A stretch of 33,292 nucleotides of DNA from an uncultured Caryophanales bacterium (GTDB taxonomy: Bacteria; Bacillota_I; Bacilli_A; RF39; UBA660): NCBI GenBank assembly GCA_945228905.1, contig CALYOH010000005.1, forward strand, positions 1 to 33,292, in the 5' to 3' direction. Below are positions 16,403-24,953 of this stretch, piece by piece. Below the pieces are notes generated by a model. It searched no databases. It was not told the DNA's origin and worked only from the letters and a program-made list of their open reading frames with translations. Position numbers and translations under genes: made by a program. The stretch's first letter is position 1. Each line of letters opens with the position of its first letter.

Positions 16403-19400
16403 TGGCATGGACAAAAGAACAAGAAGAAGCAATAAATACCGAAGGATCTAATGTTATAGTATCAGCAGGAGCTGGTTCTGGTAAAACAGCAGTATTAACT
16501 GCTAGAGTACAAAGAAAACTATTAAGTGGAGTTCATATTAATGAATTATTAGTATTAACATTTACTAATGCTGCAGCAGCAGAAATGAAAGAAAGAATAA
16601 GAAAAACAATAAATAAAACAGAAGGATTAGAAAGAGAAAGAGAACTTATTGATTCTTCTTTTATAACAACATTCGATTCTTTCGCACTTTCTATTGTAAA
16701 GAAATATCATACATATTTAAATATATCTAATAAAATAAAGATCACTGATCAAGTAATAATAGATATAAAGAAAAAAGAAATATTAGATGAAATATTTAAT
16801 GAATATTATCTATCTCCAAAGAAAAATTTCTTAAATTTAATTAATGATTTTTGTCTTAAAGATGATAAAAAATTAAAAGATAGTATATTAAATGTCTATA
16901 AAAAAATAGAATTAAAATATGATAAAGATAAATATATAGATGAATATATTAATAATGAATTTACTGATTATAAAGTAAGTGAATATATAAAAGAATATAC
17001 ATCTATTCTAATGTATAAAAAGAAAACTATTAAAGATTTATTAGTACAATTAAATGACTATTTTGACGGAGTTTTTATATCTAAAGTAGAAGATTCATTA
17101 TATGAATTATTAAGAGCTAAATGTTATGATGATTTTAAAAAACTAGATATAAAGACAGTAGTAGTACCTAAAAATAGTCCTGAAGAAGGTAAAAAGATTA
17201 AATCAACTATATTTGATATAGTAAAACAAATAAGAGAATATTGTACATATGAATCTGAAGAAGAAATAAAAGAAGAATTAATATCTACTAGAAATAATAT
17301 AGAAGTAATAATAGAAATAATTAGAGAATTAAATAAAAGACTAAATAATTATAAATTAGAAAATGAATTATTTAGTTTTAATGACATAGCATCTCTCGCA
17401 ATAAAAGTAGTAGAGAAGAATGATGATATAAGAGAAGAATTAACTAATAGTTTTAATGAAATATTAGTAGATGAATATCAAGATACATCAGATACACAAG
17501 AAAGATTTATATCTTTAATATCTAATAATAACGTCTATATGGTAGGAGATATTAAACAATCTATTTATAGATTTAGAAATGCTAACCCATACATATTTAA
17601 AAAGAAATATGACTTATATAGAGATACTAATCAAGGTATAAAAATAGATTTATTAAAGAACTTTAGATCAAGAGAAAATGTCTTACAAAATATAAACTTA
17701 TTATTTGATTTATTTATGGATGATGATATAGGAGGAGCAGATTATAAAGTAAGTCATAGAATGATATTTGGTAATAATACATATAGTAATGAAGGTAAAA
17801 CAAATCAAAATTATGATATGGATATTATTACTTATAATGATAAAGAAATAAATGTATCAAAAGATGAAGAAGAAGCATTTATTATAGGATATGATATTAA
17901 AAATAAAATAGAAAATAAATATCAAATATTTGATAAAGATAATTTAATATTAAGAGATGTAGAATATAATGACTTTGTAATACTTCTAGATAAAAGTAAA
18001 AACTTTGAATTATATAAAAAAGTATTTGAATATCTACAAATACCTATGTCTATATTAAAAGATGAATCATTAAATAATGATCAAGATATTCATATTATTA
18101 GAAATCTATTAAAATTAATAATCTGTATAAAAGAAAATAGATATGATACAGACTTTAAATATAATTTCACATCTATAAGTAGAAGTTTTCTATATAAGAT
18201 TAGTGATGAAGAAATATATAATTACTTTATAAATGATAATTTTAAAGATAGTGAATTATATAATATATGTTTAGAATTATCTAAATCTATTGATTATTTA
18301 ACTCCAAGGGAATTCTTTAGATTAGTACTAGATACATTTAATTATGAAGAGAAATTACTAAGTATAGGAAATATAAAAGCATATAGAGTAAGAGTAGAGT
18401 ATATATATAATTTAATAAACTCATATTCAGAAGAAGGAATGACTATATATGACTTTATTAATTACTTAGAAGATATATTTAAAAATGATTATGATATTAG
18501 TTTTAATATTAATACATCATCAAGTAATAGTTGCAAAATAATGACTATTCATAAATCTAAAGGATTAGAATTTCCAATATGTTATTTTGCAGGATTCTCA
18601 TCTAAATTTAATATAAGTGAATTAAATGATAAAATGTTATTTGATAATAAATATGGAATTATATTACCTAAAGTAGATAATTATTATAAAGATACTATTT
18701 TAAAAACATTATTAAAAATAAATACTAAAAAAGAAGAAATATCAGAAAGAATAAGAGTATTATATGTTGCATTAACTAGAGCAAAAGAAAAAATGATAAT
18801 AGTAATGCCAGAACAAGAAGAAGAGAGTGAAGTATTTGATTTAGTTCCATCTTACGAAAGAGAAAATTATAATTCATATTTATCTATTATGAAAAGTATT
18901 TATACAGTACTATTACCATATATTATTAAGAGTGATGTTAAAGGTACAAAAGACTATTTATTATCAAAAGAAAAGATAAGCAACGATCTAGAATTAGATG
19001 AAGATATTCTAAAAGTAAATGAAATAAATATAGAATCAACTAAAGTAGAAGAAAAACACTATTCTAAAGAAAGTCTCCATTTAGTAACAAAAGAAGAAAA
19101 AGAATTATTAGAATATGGAACTAAAGTACATGAATTATTAGAAGAAATAGATTTTAATAATTATAATGAAAATATTATTGAAGATATATTTATAAGAAAT
19201 AAAATAACTAAATTTATAAATAATGAATTAATACAAAATAATATTAATAATAAAATGTATAAAGAATACGAATTTATATATGAAGAAGATAATAATATAT
19301 CTCATGGAATAATAGATTTACTAATAGAATGTCCAAATAAAATGATAATTATTGATTATAAATTAAAGAATATAGAAGATTCTAATTATATAAAACAATT

Positions 19401-19506
19401 AAATGGATATAGAAAATATATAGAAGAAAAAACCAATAAAGAAGTAGATTGCTACTTATATTCAATAATTAATGAAGTATTTCAAGAAATAAAAAAAGAG
19501 ATTTAA
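16402..19506 (+). CDS. addA: ATP-dependent helicase/nuclease subunit AddA
   Basis: UvrD/Rep-type superfamily 1 helicase with a C-terminal nuclease, 1034 aa, somewhat shorter than typical AddA (about 1200). Motifs in order: Walker A SAGAGSGKTAVLT (residues 19-31), LLVLTFTNAAAAEMKERI, Walker B ILVDEYQDTSD, MVGDIKQSIYRFR, KNFRS, the MTIHKSKGLEFPI motif, and motif VI RVLYVALTRAKEK. The C-terminus has GIIDLLIECPNKMIIIDYKLK, with the Asp and Asp-x-Lys of a RecB-family nuclease. The start ATG shares an A with the TAA of addB (TAATG) after GGGGGTG. With addB it forms the complete end-resection enzyme. A bidirectional terminator follows. Confidence 0.95.
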   Translation: MAWTKEQEEAINTEGSNVIVSAGAGSGKTAVLTARVQRKLLSGVHINELLVLTFTNAAAAEMKERIRKTINKTEGLERERELIDSSFITTFDSFALSIVKKYHTYLNISNKIKITDQVIIDIKKKEILDEIFNEYYLSPKKNFLNLINDFCLKDDKKLKDSILNVYKKIELKYDKDKYIDEYINNEFTDYKVSEYIKEYTSILMYKKKTIKDLLVQLNDYFDGVFISKVEDSLYELLRAKCYDDFKKLDIKTVVVPKNSPEEGKKIKSTIFDIVKQIREYCTYESEEEIKEELISTRNNIEVIIEIIRELNKRLNNYKLENELFSFNDIASLAIKVVEKNDDIREELTNSFNEILVDEYQDTSDTQERFISLISNNNVYMVGDIKQSIYRFRNANPYIFKKKYDLYRDTNQGIKIDLLKNFRSRENVLQNINLLFDLFMDDDIGGADYKVSHRMIFGNNTYSNEGKTNQNYDMDIITYNDKEINVSKDEEEAFIIGYDIKNKIENKYQIFDKDNLILRDVEYNDFVILLDKSKNFELYKKVFEYLQIPMSILKDESLNNDQDIHIIRNLLKLIICIKENRYDTDFKYNFTSISRSFLYKISDEEIYNYFINDNFKDSELYNICLELSKSIDYLTPREFFRLVLDTFNYEEKLLSIGNIKAYRVRVEYIYNLINSYSEEGMTIYDFINYLEDIFKNDYDISFNINTSSSNSCKIMTIHKSKGLEFPICYFAGFSSKFNISELNDKMLFDNKYGIILPKVDNYYKDTILKTLLKINTKKEEISERIRVLYVALTRAKEKMIIVMPEQEEESEVFDLVPSYERENYNSYLSIMKSIYTVLLPYIIKSDVKGTKDYLLSKEKISNDLELDEDILKVNEINIESTKVEEKHYSKESLHLVTKEEKELLEYGTKVHELLEEIDFNNYNENIIEDIFIRNKITKFINNELIQNNINNKMYKEYEFIYEEDNNISHGIIDLLIECPNKMIIIDYKLKNIEDSNYIKQLNGYRKYIEEKTNKEVDCYLYSIINEVFQEIKKEI

Positions 19507-19517
19507 AATCTCTTTTT
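19493..19517. terminator. Bidirectional terminator between addA and pyrH
   Basis: AAAAAGAGAT (19493-19502) pairs with ATCTCTTTTT (19508-19517) around TTAAA. A runs on the left and T runs on the right let it work for both converging genes. Confidence 0.8.
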
Positions 19518-20223
19518 ATTTTACTAATGTTCCAATAGATGGATCACTAATTGCATTTAATAATATATTTTTTTCATTTATATTAACTACAAGTATAGGA
19601 ATATTCTCTTCCATACACAAACTAGTTGCAGTAGAATCCATAACATTAAGTTTTTTATTCAAAACATCAATATAAGATATCTCATCAAATTTCTTAGCAT
19701 CTTTATATTTAACTGGATCTTTATCATAAACGCCATCAACTTTAGTACCTTTAATTAAAATATCTGCATTAATTTCAGCAGCTCTTAAAGCTGAAGCAGT
19801 ATCAGTCGAGAAGAATGGACTACCAGTACCACATCCAAATATAACAACTCTTCCTTTTTCTAAATGTCTAATAGCACGATCTTTAATATAGAATTCTGCT
19901 ATTTGTCTCATTTCAACTCCAGTTTGAACTCTAACTGGTACACCAATTTGTTTAAAGGCATCTCCTAAAGCTAAAGCATTCATTACAGTTCCCAACATGC
20001 CAATATAGTCTGATGTTGCTCTATCCATATATTCATTACTTTTACCTCTCCAGAAGTTTCCTCCTCCAACAACAATACCAATTTCATATCCCTCATCATG
20101 GCATTTTTTAATCTCTCTAGCAAGTTCTAGAGTTCTTTCAAAATCAATTCCTGTTTTCTTTTCACCAGCAAGTACTTCACCACTAAGTTTTAATAATATT
20201 CTCTTATATTTCGTAATAATCAT
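19516..20223 (-). CDS. pyrH: UMP kinase
   Basis: Uridylate kinase (UMP to UDP, pyrimidine synthesis) of the amino acid kinase fold, 235 aa, normal length. [14 protein letters not shown] near the N-terminus is the phosphate-binding Lys/Gly loop. [11 protein letters not shown], the [19 protein letters not shown] block (ATP/UMP site) and [18 protein letters not shown] near the C-terminus are standard. The start is odd: AAGGAG abuts ATG 20223 with no spacing, although the N-terminal alignment agrees with this ATG or the next few codons. In most Firmicutes pyrH lies between tsf and frr; here it is alone on the minus strand, facing addA and divergent from rplU. Confidence 0.96.
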   Translation of the reverse strand: MIITKYKRILLKLSGEVLAGEKKTGIDFERTLELAREIKKCHDEGYEIGIVVGGGNFWRGKSNEYMDRATSDYIGMLGTVMNALALGDAFKQIGVPVRVQTGVEMRQIAEFYIKDRAIRHLEKGRVVIFGCGTGSPFFSTDTASALRAAEINADILIKGTKVDGVYDKDPVKYKDAKKFDEISYIDVLNKKLNVMDSTATSLCMEENIPILVVNINEKNILLNAISDPSIGTLVK

Positions 20224-20235
20224 CTCCTTATAATG

Positions 20236-20244
20236 ATTCTAACA
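20236..20244 (-). promoter_or_regulatory. Extended -10 promoter of pyrH
   Basis: On the minus strand TGTTAGAAT (TG-N-TAGAAT) ends at 20236. A start of transcription 6-7 bases on would fall at 20229-20230, at the AAGGAG that touches the ATG, leaving almost no leader. No convincing -35 was found. Confidence 0.5.
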
Positions 20245-20295
20245 TATATATAAACAAAATATCCATAATAATCTTTTATAAATAGGCTCAAATGT

Positions 20296-20324
20296 TTGAC
20301 AATAAAGCATCTCCATGTTATAAT
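20296..20324 (+). promoter_or_regulatory. Strong consensus promoter for rplU-prp-rpmA
   Basis: Perfect TTGACA (20296-20301) and perfect TATAAT (20319-20324) with a 17-base spacer. This is the best promoter in the window, fitting a ribosomal protein operon. Confidence 0.9.
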
Positions 20325-20330
20325 CTATGT

Positions 20331-20428
20331 GTTTGACGCCTCAAGCTCAAACCGCATTGAAAAGGTTTTAAACGATTTTCGTACCTCAAAAGCGAGTCTT
20401 AAGTATTAAATAAAGGAGGTAAAATTAG
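20331..20428 (+). ncRNA. L21 leader-type 5' UTR
   Basis: The roughly 95-base untranslated leader between the promoter and rplU is visibly less AT-rich than other intergenic DNA here. It contains short complementary pieces (for example GAAAA at 20359 with TTTTC near 20374, and GCCTCAAGC with nearby GAGG/GCGAG-like parts). Firmicutes rplU operons carry a conserved structured L21 leader (Rfam L21_leader) thought to bind L21 for feedback. Position and composition fit, but I did not confirm the fold. Confidence 0.5.
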
Positions 20429-20728
20429 ATGAACGCTGTAATTAAAGTTGGTGGAAAGCAATATTATGTTGCTGAAGGATCTGAAATTTATGTTGAAAAA
20501 TTAGATTGTGAATCTGGTGATGTAGTAAATTTCGATCAAGTATTAATGCTTGATAAGAAAGTAGGTAATCCTTATCTTACTGGTGTTACTGTTCAAGGTG
20601 AAGTTATCAAGAATGGTAAAGCTAAAAAAATCAAAGTATTCAAGTATAAACAAAAAGATAGATCTAATCGTGTAAAACAAGGTCATAGACAACCTTATAC
20701 AAAAATCAAAATTACTAAAATCGGATAA
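20429..20728 (+). CDS. rplU: 50S ribosomal protein L21
   Basis: Ribosomal protein L21, a 50S component that binds 23S rRNA, 99 aa. The N-terminus MNAVIKVGGKQYYVAEGS and the C-terminal KYKQKDRSNRVKQGHRQPYT with KIKITKIG are diagnostic. A strong SD (AAAGGAGG) precedes ATG 20429. Codon use is visibly more biased to GTT/GGT/GCT than its neighbours, as expected for a highly expressed gene. It is first in the operon rplU-prp-rpmA and probably autoregulated through the leader. Confidence 0.98.
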   Translation: MNAVIKVGGKQYYVAEGSEIYVEKLDCESGDVVNFDQVLMLDKKVGNPYLTGVTVQGEVIKNGKAKKIKVFKYKQKDRSNRVKQGHRQPYTKIKITKIG

Positions 20729-20731
20729 TTT

Positions 20732-21034
20732 ATGATTACTGTAAAAGTTGTAAAAGAAAATGCTAAATATAAAAAAATTACTATTTTAGGTCATGCAATG
20801 TTTGATGATTATGGAAAAGATATCGTATGTAGTGCTTGTAGTAGTATTATAACAACTACAGTAAATGGAATCCTTTCTATAGATAGTAATAATCTAACAT
20901 ATTTAGTAAGTAAAAAAGGTATGACAATTGACGTAAAGAGTGATGATAAAATTACTCAAACATTAATTAATAATATGATTAGTCTTTTAAAAGAACTATC
21001 TGGAAATTATCCAGAAAACATTGAAATAAAGTAA
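20732..21034 (+). CDS. prp: Ribosomal-processing cysteine protease Prp
   Basis: Prp (YsxB family), 100 aa, the cysteine protease that removes the N-terminal leader of L27 in Firmicutes; in Staphylococcus aureus it uses a His/Cys dyad. Here the motif [18 protein letters not shown] places the catalytic His at residue 21 and Cys at 33, one residue earlier than in S. aureus. Length is normal. It lies between rplU and rpmA, the standard position, 3 bases after rplU with no clear SD, so it is probably translated by coupling. In this genome it may have a second ribosomal substrate, since L32 carries the same type of leader. Confidence 0.93.
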   Translation: MITVKVVKENAKYKKITILGHAMFDDYGKDIVCSACSSIITTTVNGILSIDSNNLTYLVSKKGMTIDVKSDDKITQTLINNMISLLKELSGNYPENIEIK

Positions 21035-21045
21035 GGAGGAGAATT

Positions 21046-21336
21046 ATGAAATTATTAAAATTAGATATCCAATTATTTGCTCACCATAAAGGGCAAGGAT
21101 CAACATCTAATGGTCGTGATTCTGCAGGTCGTAGATTAGGAGCTAAAGCAGCTGACGGTGAATTCGTAACAGCTGGTTCTATAATATATCGTCAAAGAGG
21201 AACAAAAGTTTTCCCAGGTACAAACACTCGTCGTGGTAAAGACGACAGTATTTTTACTACAGTAGACGGAATTGTTAAGTTTGAACGTTTAGGAAGAGAT
21301 AAAAAACAAGCTTCTGTTTATCCAGTAGCAGAATAA
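21046..21336 (+). CDS. rpmA: 50S ribosomal protein L27 with cleavable leader
   Basis: Ribosomal protein L27, whose N-terminus reaches the peptidyl transferase centre, 96 aa. The leader [12 protein letters not shown] precedes the mature start [14 protein letters not shown]. Firmicutes L27 leaders end in a xLQFFA-type motif removed by Prp after the Ala, and this sequence fits with QLFA, leaving 84 residues. The rest ([32 protein letters not shown]) is standard. A strong SD (AAGGAGGAG) precedes ATG 21046, 11 bases after prp. A hairpin terminator follows immediately. Confidence 0.98.
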   Translation: MKLLKLDIQLFAHHKGQGSTSNGRDSAGRRLGAKAADGEFVTAGSIIYRQRGTKVFPGTNTRRGKDDSIFTTVDGIVKFERLGRDKKQASVYPVAE

Positions 21337-21337
21337 T

Positions 21338-21361
21338 AAAGAACCATTTGGTTCTTTTTTT
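21338..21361 (+). terminator. Terminator after rpmA
   Basis: AAAGAACC (21338-21345) pairs with GGTTCTTT (21350-21357) around ATTT, followed by T residues. Confidence 0.9.
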
Positions 21362-21377
21362 ATTCTCCATAGTATAG

Positions 21378-21383
21378 TATAAT
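21378..21383 (+). promoter_or_regulatory. -10 box upstream of DUF1292 gene
   Basis: A perfect TATAAT lies 20 bases before the ATG. The -35 region falls in the T run of the preceding terminator and is weak. Confidence 0.5.
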
Positions 21384-21402
21384 TATCATAGAGGTGTATG
21401 AT

Positions 21403-21672
21403 ATGAATAAACTAACTGTTATTAATGAAAATGGAGAACAAGAAGACATTGAAGTATTAGATTTCTATCAATTAGAAGATTATGATCATGAATATGTCCT
21501 TTATACAAAAGGAGAAGAAGTCGACAAAGATAATATGTTTACTTATCTAGCAATTATTACTCAAGAATCTGAAAATGAATTTAAATTTAAAAAAATAACT
21601 GATCCAGAGGAAGAAAGAAAAGTAGAAGAATTAATGAATCGAGAAATCGAAGAATTAATGAGTCATAAATAA
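21403..21672 (+). CDS. DUF1292 family protein (YrzB-like)
   Basis: Small acidic protein of 89 aa in the DUF1292 (UPF0473/YrzB) family. It opens MNKLTVINENGEQEDIEVLDF, with the typical later block DHEYVLYTKGEEVD, then TYLAII, and a Glu-rich C-terminal helix. The function is unknown in the family; in Bacillus it lies with yrzL and yrrK. GAGGTG (21391-21396) is the SD for ATG 21403; the GTG at 21394 is inside it and is rejected. It ends 4 bases before the next gene, so the two are one unit. Confidence 0.8.
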   Translation: MNKLTVINENGEQEDIEVLDFYQLEDYDHEYVLYTKGEEVDKDNMFTYLAIITQESENEFKFKKITDPEEERKVEELMNREIEELMSHK

Positions 21673-21676
21673 TAAA

Positions 21677-23605
21677 ATGTATAATATAGAATTAGTAGAA
21701 TTATTAATACCATATAAAGAAAAACAACTAAGAGAATTAAAAAATGATCCATCATCTTCAGCTATAGAAATAAAAAAACTAGAAGATGAACTACAATCTC
21801 TGGAAATATATAAAGTAAGATATGAAATTGCTAGAATAATAGGATATGAAAATAATGAATCTTTTAAAAATGTAAATTATATTGGAATAGAAAATGAAGA
21901 CTTTTCTTCAATGAATCTTTCACAAGAACAGTTAAATAGTCTTAATTCATTAATACCACAAATACCTGCCTATAATGCAGAATTATATAGAACAAGATTA
22001 GAAATGGCAAAATTATTAAAACAAGAAGATAATAAGAATTTACAAATGGTTAATTATGAAGGAATAGAAAATAGTAATCCTTCAAGTATGCAATATCGTT
22101 TATCTGTAAGAGAAGTCGCAAGATTTAACTCTCTAAGAAATAGAGTAACAATATTAAAACAAAGTAATTTATTTAGAAATAGTAATTTTAATGATATTGC
22201 AAAAGCTACAATTAATGAATTAATAGATGAATTAAATAGTACAAGTAAAGATGAATATGAATCTATAAAAGAAGCAGATTTAGAAACACTATTTAAATTA
22301 ATGGATATAACTGGAAGTAAAGAATTTCCAGAAATTAATAATTATGAGTTTGCTTATGATATATCTAAAAAATATCCAGATATAAAAATAAAACTAAATA
22401 ATAATGAAATATTAGAAATAATAGATTTACTAAATAGTGATAAAGAAATGGATCAAGAAAAGTATCAAGAATATTTAAAAATAGTATGTTCTAATATAAA
22501 TGACTTATTAAAAGAAGAAAATATTACAGATGATACTAAAGAAATATTAAGTAGAATCGAAAAATCAAATTATTCATTAAGAATAGAATTTGAAAATAGA
22601 ATAGAAGACCAAAAAATAAAACTACAAGATAAAGATATCTATTCAATATTAACTTATCTAGATAAGAACTATGATAAGATAAATGAAGAAGAAAGAAAAA
22701 ACCTACTAGAATACACAACAAGAAGAATTAAAGATATTATTAAAGATCCAGATAAATTAGAAGAATTTAATAGTCATTTAGAAAACATTAAAAATAATAA
22801 TTTAAGAGAAGAATTAAGAAGATCATTTAGTAATGAATCTACTGTTCAATTTAGTGATAGACATGTAAGTTCATATAGTAATCTACAATCAGATAGAATC
22901 AGAAAATTAGAAAAAAAGAGAATGCAATTCCTAAGTAAAAAGATAGGAATTGAAGCATTAGATGTTTGGTATAAAACAAAAGCAAAAGAAATAGAAAAAG
23001 AAATAGAAAGAATAAAAGGACTAGATTTAAGTTATGACAATCCATTACTAAATGGATTAGATAAAGGATATAATAAAACTAGTGAAAAAATTATAAGAAT
23101 ACAAAAAGAGATAAAAGAACTACAAAAATTAAAATCTGAATTAAAGACAGAATTTGAAAAGAAAAGAATAGATAAAAAAATTAAAAATCTAAATGAAAGA
23201 ATAACTTTACTAAGAAAAGGCCAAGTATTTATAGATGGTACTCAAAAGAAAATAATGACTCCTAAGTTATGGGTTAAGATGAAACAAGGAGCAATACAAA
23301 GACATTTTGAGAGTAAGTCAGAAGTATATAGTGACTACGCAGACGATTATGAAAAGATGGCTGAAAAGACCAAAGAAATGGGTGGAATGTTTAGTGGAAT
23401 AAAAGCAACATTCTATGAATTTAAAGCTGGAAGATATAGAAGTAAAAGTGAATTAAATAAAGTGATATTTAATTTATTAAATAAGCCAGGAAATAAGATT
23501 AAAGTTGATGGAAGTAATAGAAAAGTACTAAGTAAAGATCAAGTACAAGCACTTCAACAAATGAATCAACAGCAATTAGATGATCAAGTACAAATGGCTG
23601 CATAA
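21677..23605 (+). CDS. Large coiled-coil protein, unknown function
   Basis: Unrecognised 642-aa cytoplasmic-looking protein: no signal peptide, no membrane helix, no cysteine-rich region. It is mostly charged helix (K, E, I, L, N, D). Residues 45-79 and 104-138 are a two-copy repeat: YxxRxEIARIIxxExNxxxxxVNY.GIEN...SSM. The middle (about 170-400) reads like short helical repeats, and 410-540 is a likely coiled coil. The C-terminus (about 545-642) is a distinct basic region with WVKMKQGAIQRHFES and a final Gln-rich tail. It begins 4 bases after the DUF1292 gene without an SD, so it depends on coupling, and ends 21 bases before obgE. It could be a cytoskeletal or scaffold protein; I cannot assign a function. 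Confidence 0.75.
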   Translation: MYNIELVELLIPYKEKQLRELKNDPSSSAIEIKKLEDELQSLEIYKVRYEIARIIGYENNESFKNVNYIGIENEDFSSMNLSQEQLNSLNSLIPQIPAYNAELYRTRLEMAKLLKQEDNKNLQMVNYEGIENSNPSSMQYRLSVREVARFNSLRNRVTILKQSNLFRNSNFNDIAKATINELIDELNSTSKDEYESIKEADLETLFKLMDITGSKEFPEINNYEFAYDISKKYPDIKIKLNNNEILEIIDLLNSDKEMDQEKYQEYLKIVCSNINDLLKEENITDDTKEILSRIEKSNYSLRIEFENRIEDQKIKLQDKDIYSILTYLDKNYDKINEEERKNLLEYTTRRIKDIIKDPDKLEEFNSHLENIKNNNLREELRRSFSNESTVQFSDRHVSSYSNLQSDRIRKLEKKRMQFLSKKIGIEALDVWYKTKAKEIEKEIERIKGLDLSYDNPLLNGLDKGYNKTSEKIIRIQKEIKELQKLKSELKTEFEKKRIDKKIKNLNERITLLRKGQVFIDGTQKKIMTPKLWVKMKQGAIQRHFESKSEVYSDYADDYEKMAEKTKEMGGMFSGIKATFYEFKAGRYRSKSELNKVIFNLLNKPGNKIKVDGSNRKVLSKDQVQALQQMNQQQLDDQVQMAA

Positions 23606-23626
23606 TATAATCAGGGAGATGAGACA

Positions 23627-24901
23627 ATGTTCGTAGATGAAGTCATACTAAAAGTAGAAGCAGGTAATGGTGGAGATGGATGTACTGCCTTTAGAAGAGA
23701 AAAATTTGTACCTATGGGAGGACCATATGGAGGAAATGGTGGTCATGGATCTGATATAGTCTTTGTAGTAGATGAAGGACTACATACATTACTTGATTTA
23801 AGATATCAAAAGACAATTAAAGGACCGAAAGGAGAAAATGGTAGAGGTAAGAACCAAAATGGTAAGGGTGCTGCTCCAACAGTAGTTAAAGTACCTTTAG
23901 GAACAGTTGTAACTGATATGGATACTGGACTAATAATTGCCGATCTATCACATAAAAATCAAGAAGAAATAATTGCTAAAGGTGGAAGAGGTGGTAGAGG
24001 AAACACTGCCTTTAAAACACAAACTAATACAGCTCCAGATTACTCAGAAAATGGAGAAGAAGGAGAAAAAAAATTACTAAAAGTAGAAGTAAAACTACTT
24101 GCAGATGTAGGATTGGTTGGACTACCATCAGTTGGCAAAAGTACAATTATTTCATGTGTATCAGCTTCTCGTCCCAAAATAGCTGCTTATCACTTTACAA
24201 CACTATCTCCAAACTTAGGAGTAGTAAGAGCAAGTGATAATAGAAGTTTTGTAATGGCAGACTTGCCAGGATTAATAGAAGGAGCATCTAATGGTGAAGG
24301 TTTAGGAGATAAATTCCTAAAACATATTGAAAGAACAAGAGTAATTGCTCATGTAGTAGATATGTCCGCATCAGAATTAAGAGATCCATATGAAGACTTT
24401 GTATTAATAAACAAAGAACTAGAAGCGTTCAATGAAAAATTAATGAAAAAACCAATGATAGTAATTGCTAATAAGATGGATCTACCTAACGCAAAAGAAA
24501 ATTTAGAAGAATTTAAGAAAAAAGTAGACTTAGAAATATTTGAAGTAAGTGCTGCTACAAATAAAGGATTAGATAAAGTAATAAATAGGTTAGCAGATAT
24601 TCTAGATACTATACCATCTAATTCATTATATGATGATTCACAAATAGAAAGTCATATATTATATAAATTCAAGAAAGAAGAACCATTCACTATAACTAGA
24701 GATGATGATGGAACATGGGTAGTATCAGGAAAAGAAGTTGAAAAGATATTTAAGATGACTAAATTCTCTAGTGAAGAAGCAGTATATAGATTTGCCAAAA
24801 AACTAAGAAGAATGGGTATTGATGATAAACTAAGAGAGTTAGGTGCAGAAGAAATGGATCAAGTAAGAATATTAGATTTCTACTTTGATTTTAAAGATTA
24901 A
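23627..24901 (+). CDS. obgE: GTPase Obg
   Basis: Obg/CgtA, an essential GTPase for 50S ribosome assembly and stress control, 424 aa. The glycine-rich Obg domain (residues 1-158) shows MFVDEVILKVEAGNGGDGC and GGRGGRGNTAFKT. The G domain has G1 GLPSVGKST (near 164), G3 DLPGLIEGA, G4 NKMD and the SAAT G5. A C-terminal OCT domain (about 345-424) is present, as in other Firmicutes. SD GGGAGATGA precedes ATG 23627. It is last in the unit with the DUF1292 and coiled-coil genes and is followed by a terminator. Confidence 0.97.
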   Translation: MFVDEVILKVEAGNGGDGCTAFRREKFVPMGGPYGGNGGHGSDIVFVVDEGLHTLLDLRYQKTIKGPKGENGRGKNQNGKGAAPTVVKVPLGTVVTDMDTGLIIADLSHKNQEEIIAKGGRGGRGNTAFKTQTNTAPDYSENGEEGEKKLLKVEVKLLADVGLVGLPSVGKSTIISCVSASRPKIAAYHFTTLSPNLGVVRASDNRSFVMADLPGLIEGASNGEGLGDKFLKHIERTRVIAHVVDMSASELRDPYEDFVLINKELEAFNEKLMKKPMIVIANKMDLPNAKENLEEFKKKVDLEIFEVSAATNKGLDKVINRLADILDTIPSNSLYDDSQIESHILYKFKKEEPFTITRDDDGTWVVSGKEVEKIFKMTKFSSEEAVYRFAKKLRRMGIDDKLRELGAEEMDQVRILDFYFDFKD

Positions 24902-24924
24902 TATTTAATTATTAATCTTTTTTA
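24893..24924 (+). terminator. Terminator after obgE
   Basis: AAAGATTAATA (24893-24903) pairs with TATTAATCTTT (24910-24920) around TTTAAT, followed by T. Confidence 0.8.
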
Positions 24925-24930
24925 TATAAT
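24925..24930 (+). promoter_or_regulatory. -10 box before EEP-family gene
   Basis: TATAAT directly after the terminator, 24 bases before ATG. No clear -35. Confidence 0.4.
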
Positions 24931-24953
24931 AATAAATAGAAAGAAGGATATCT

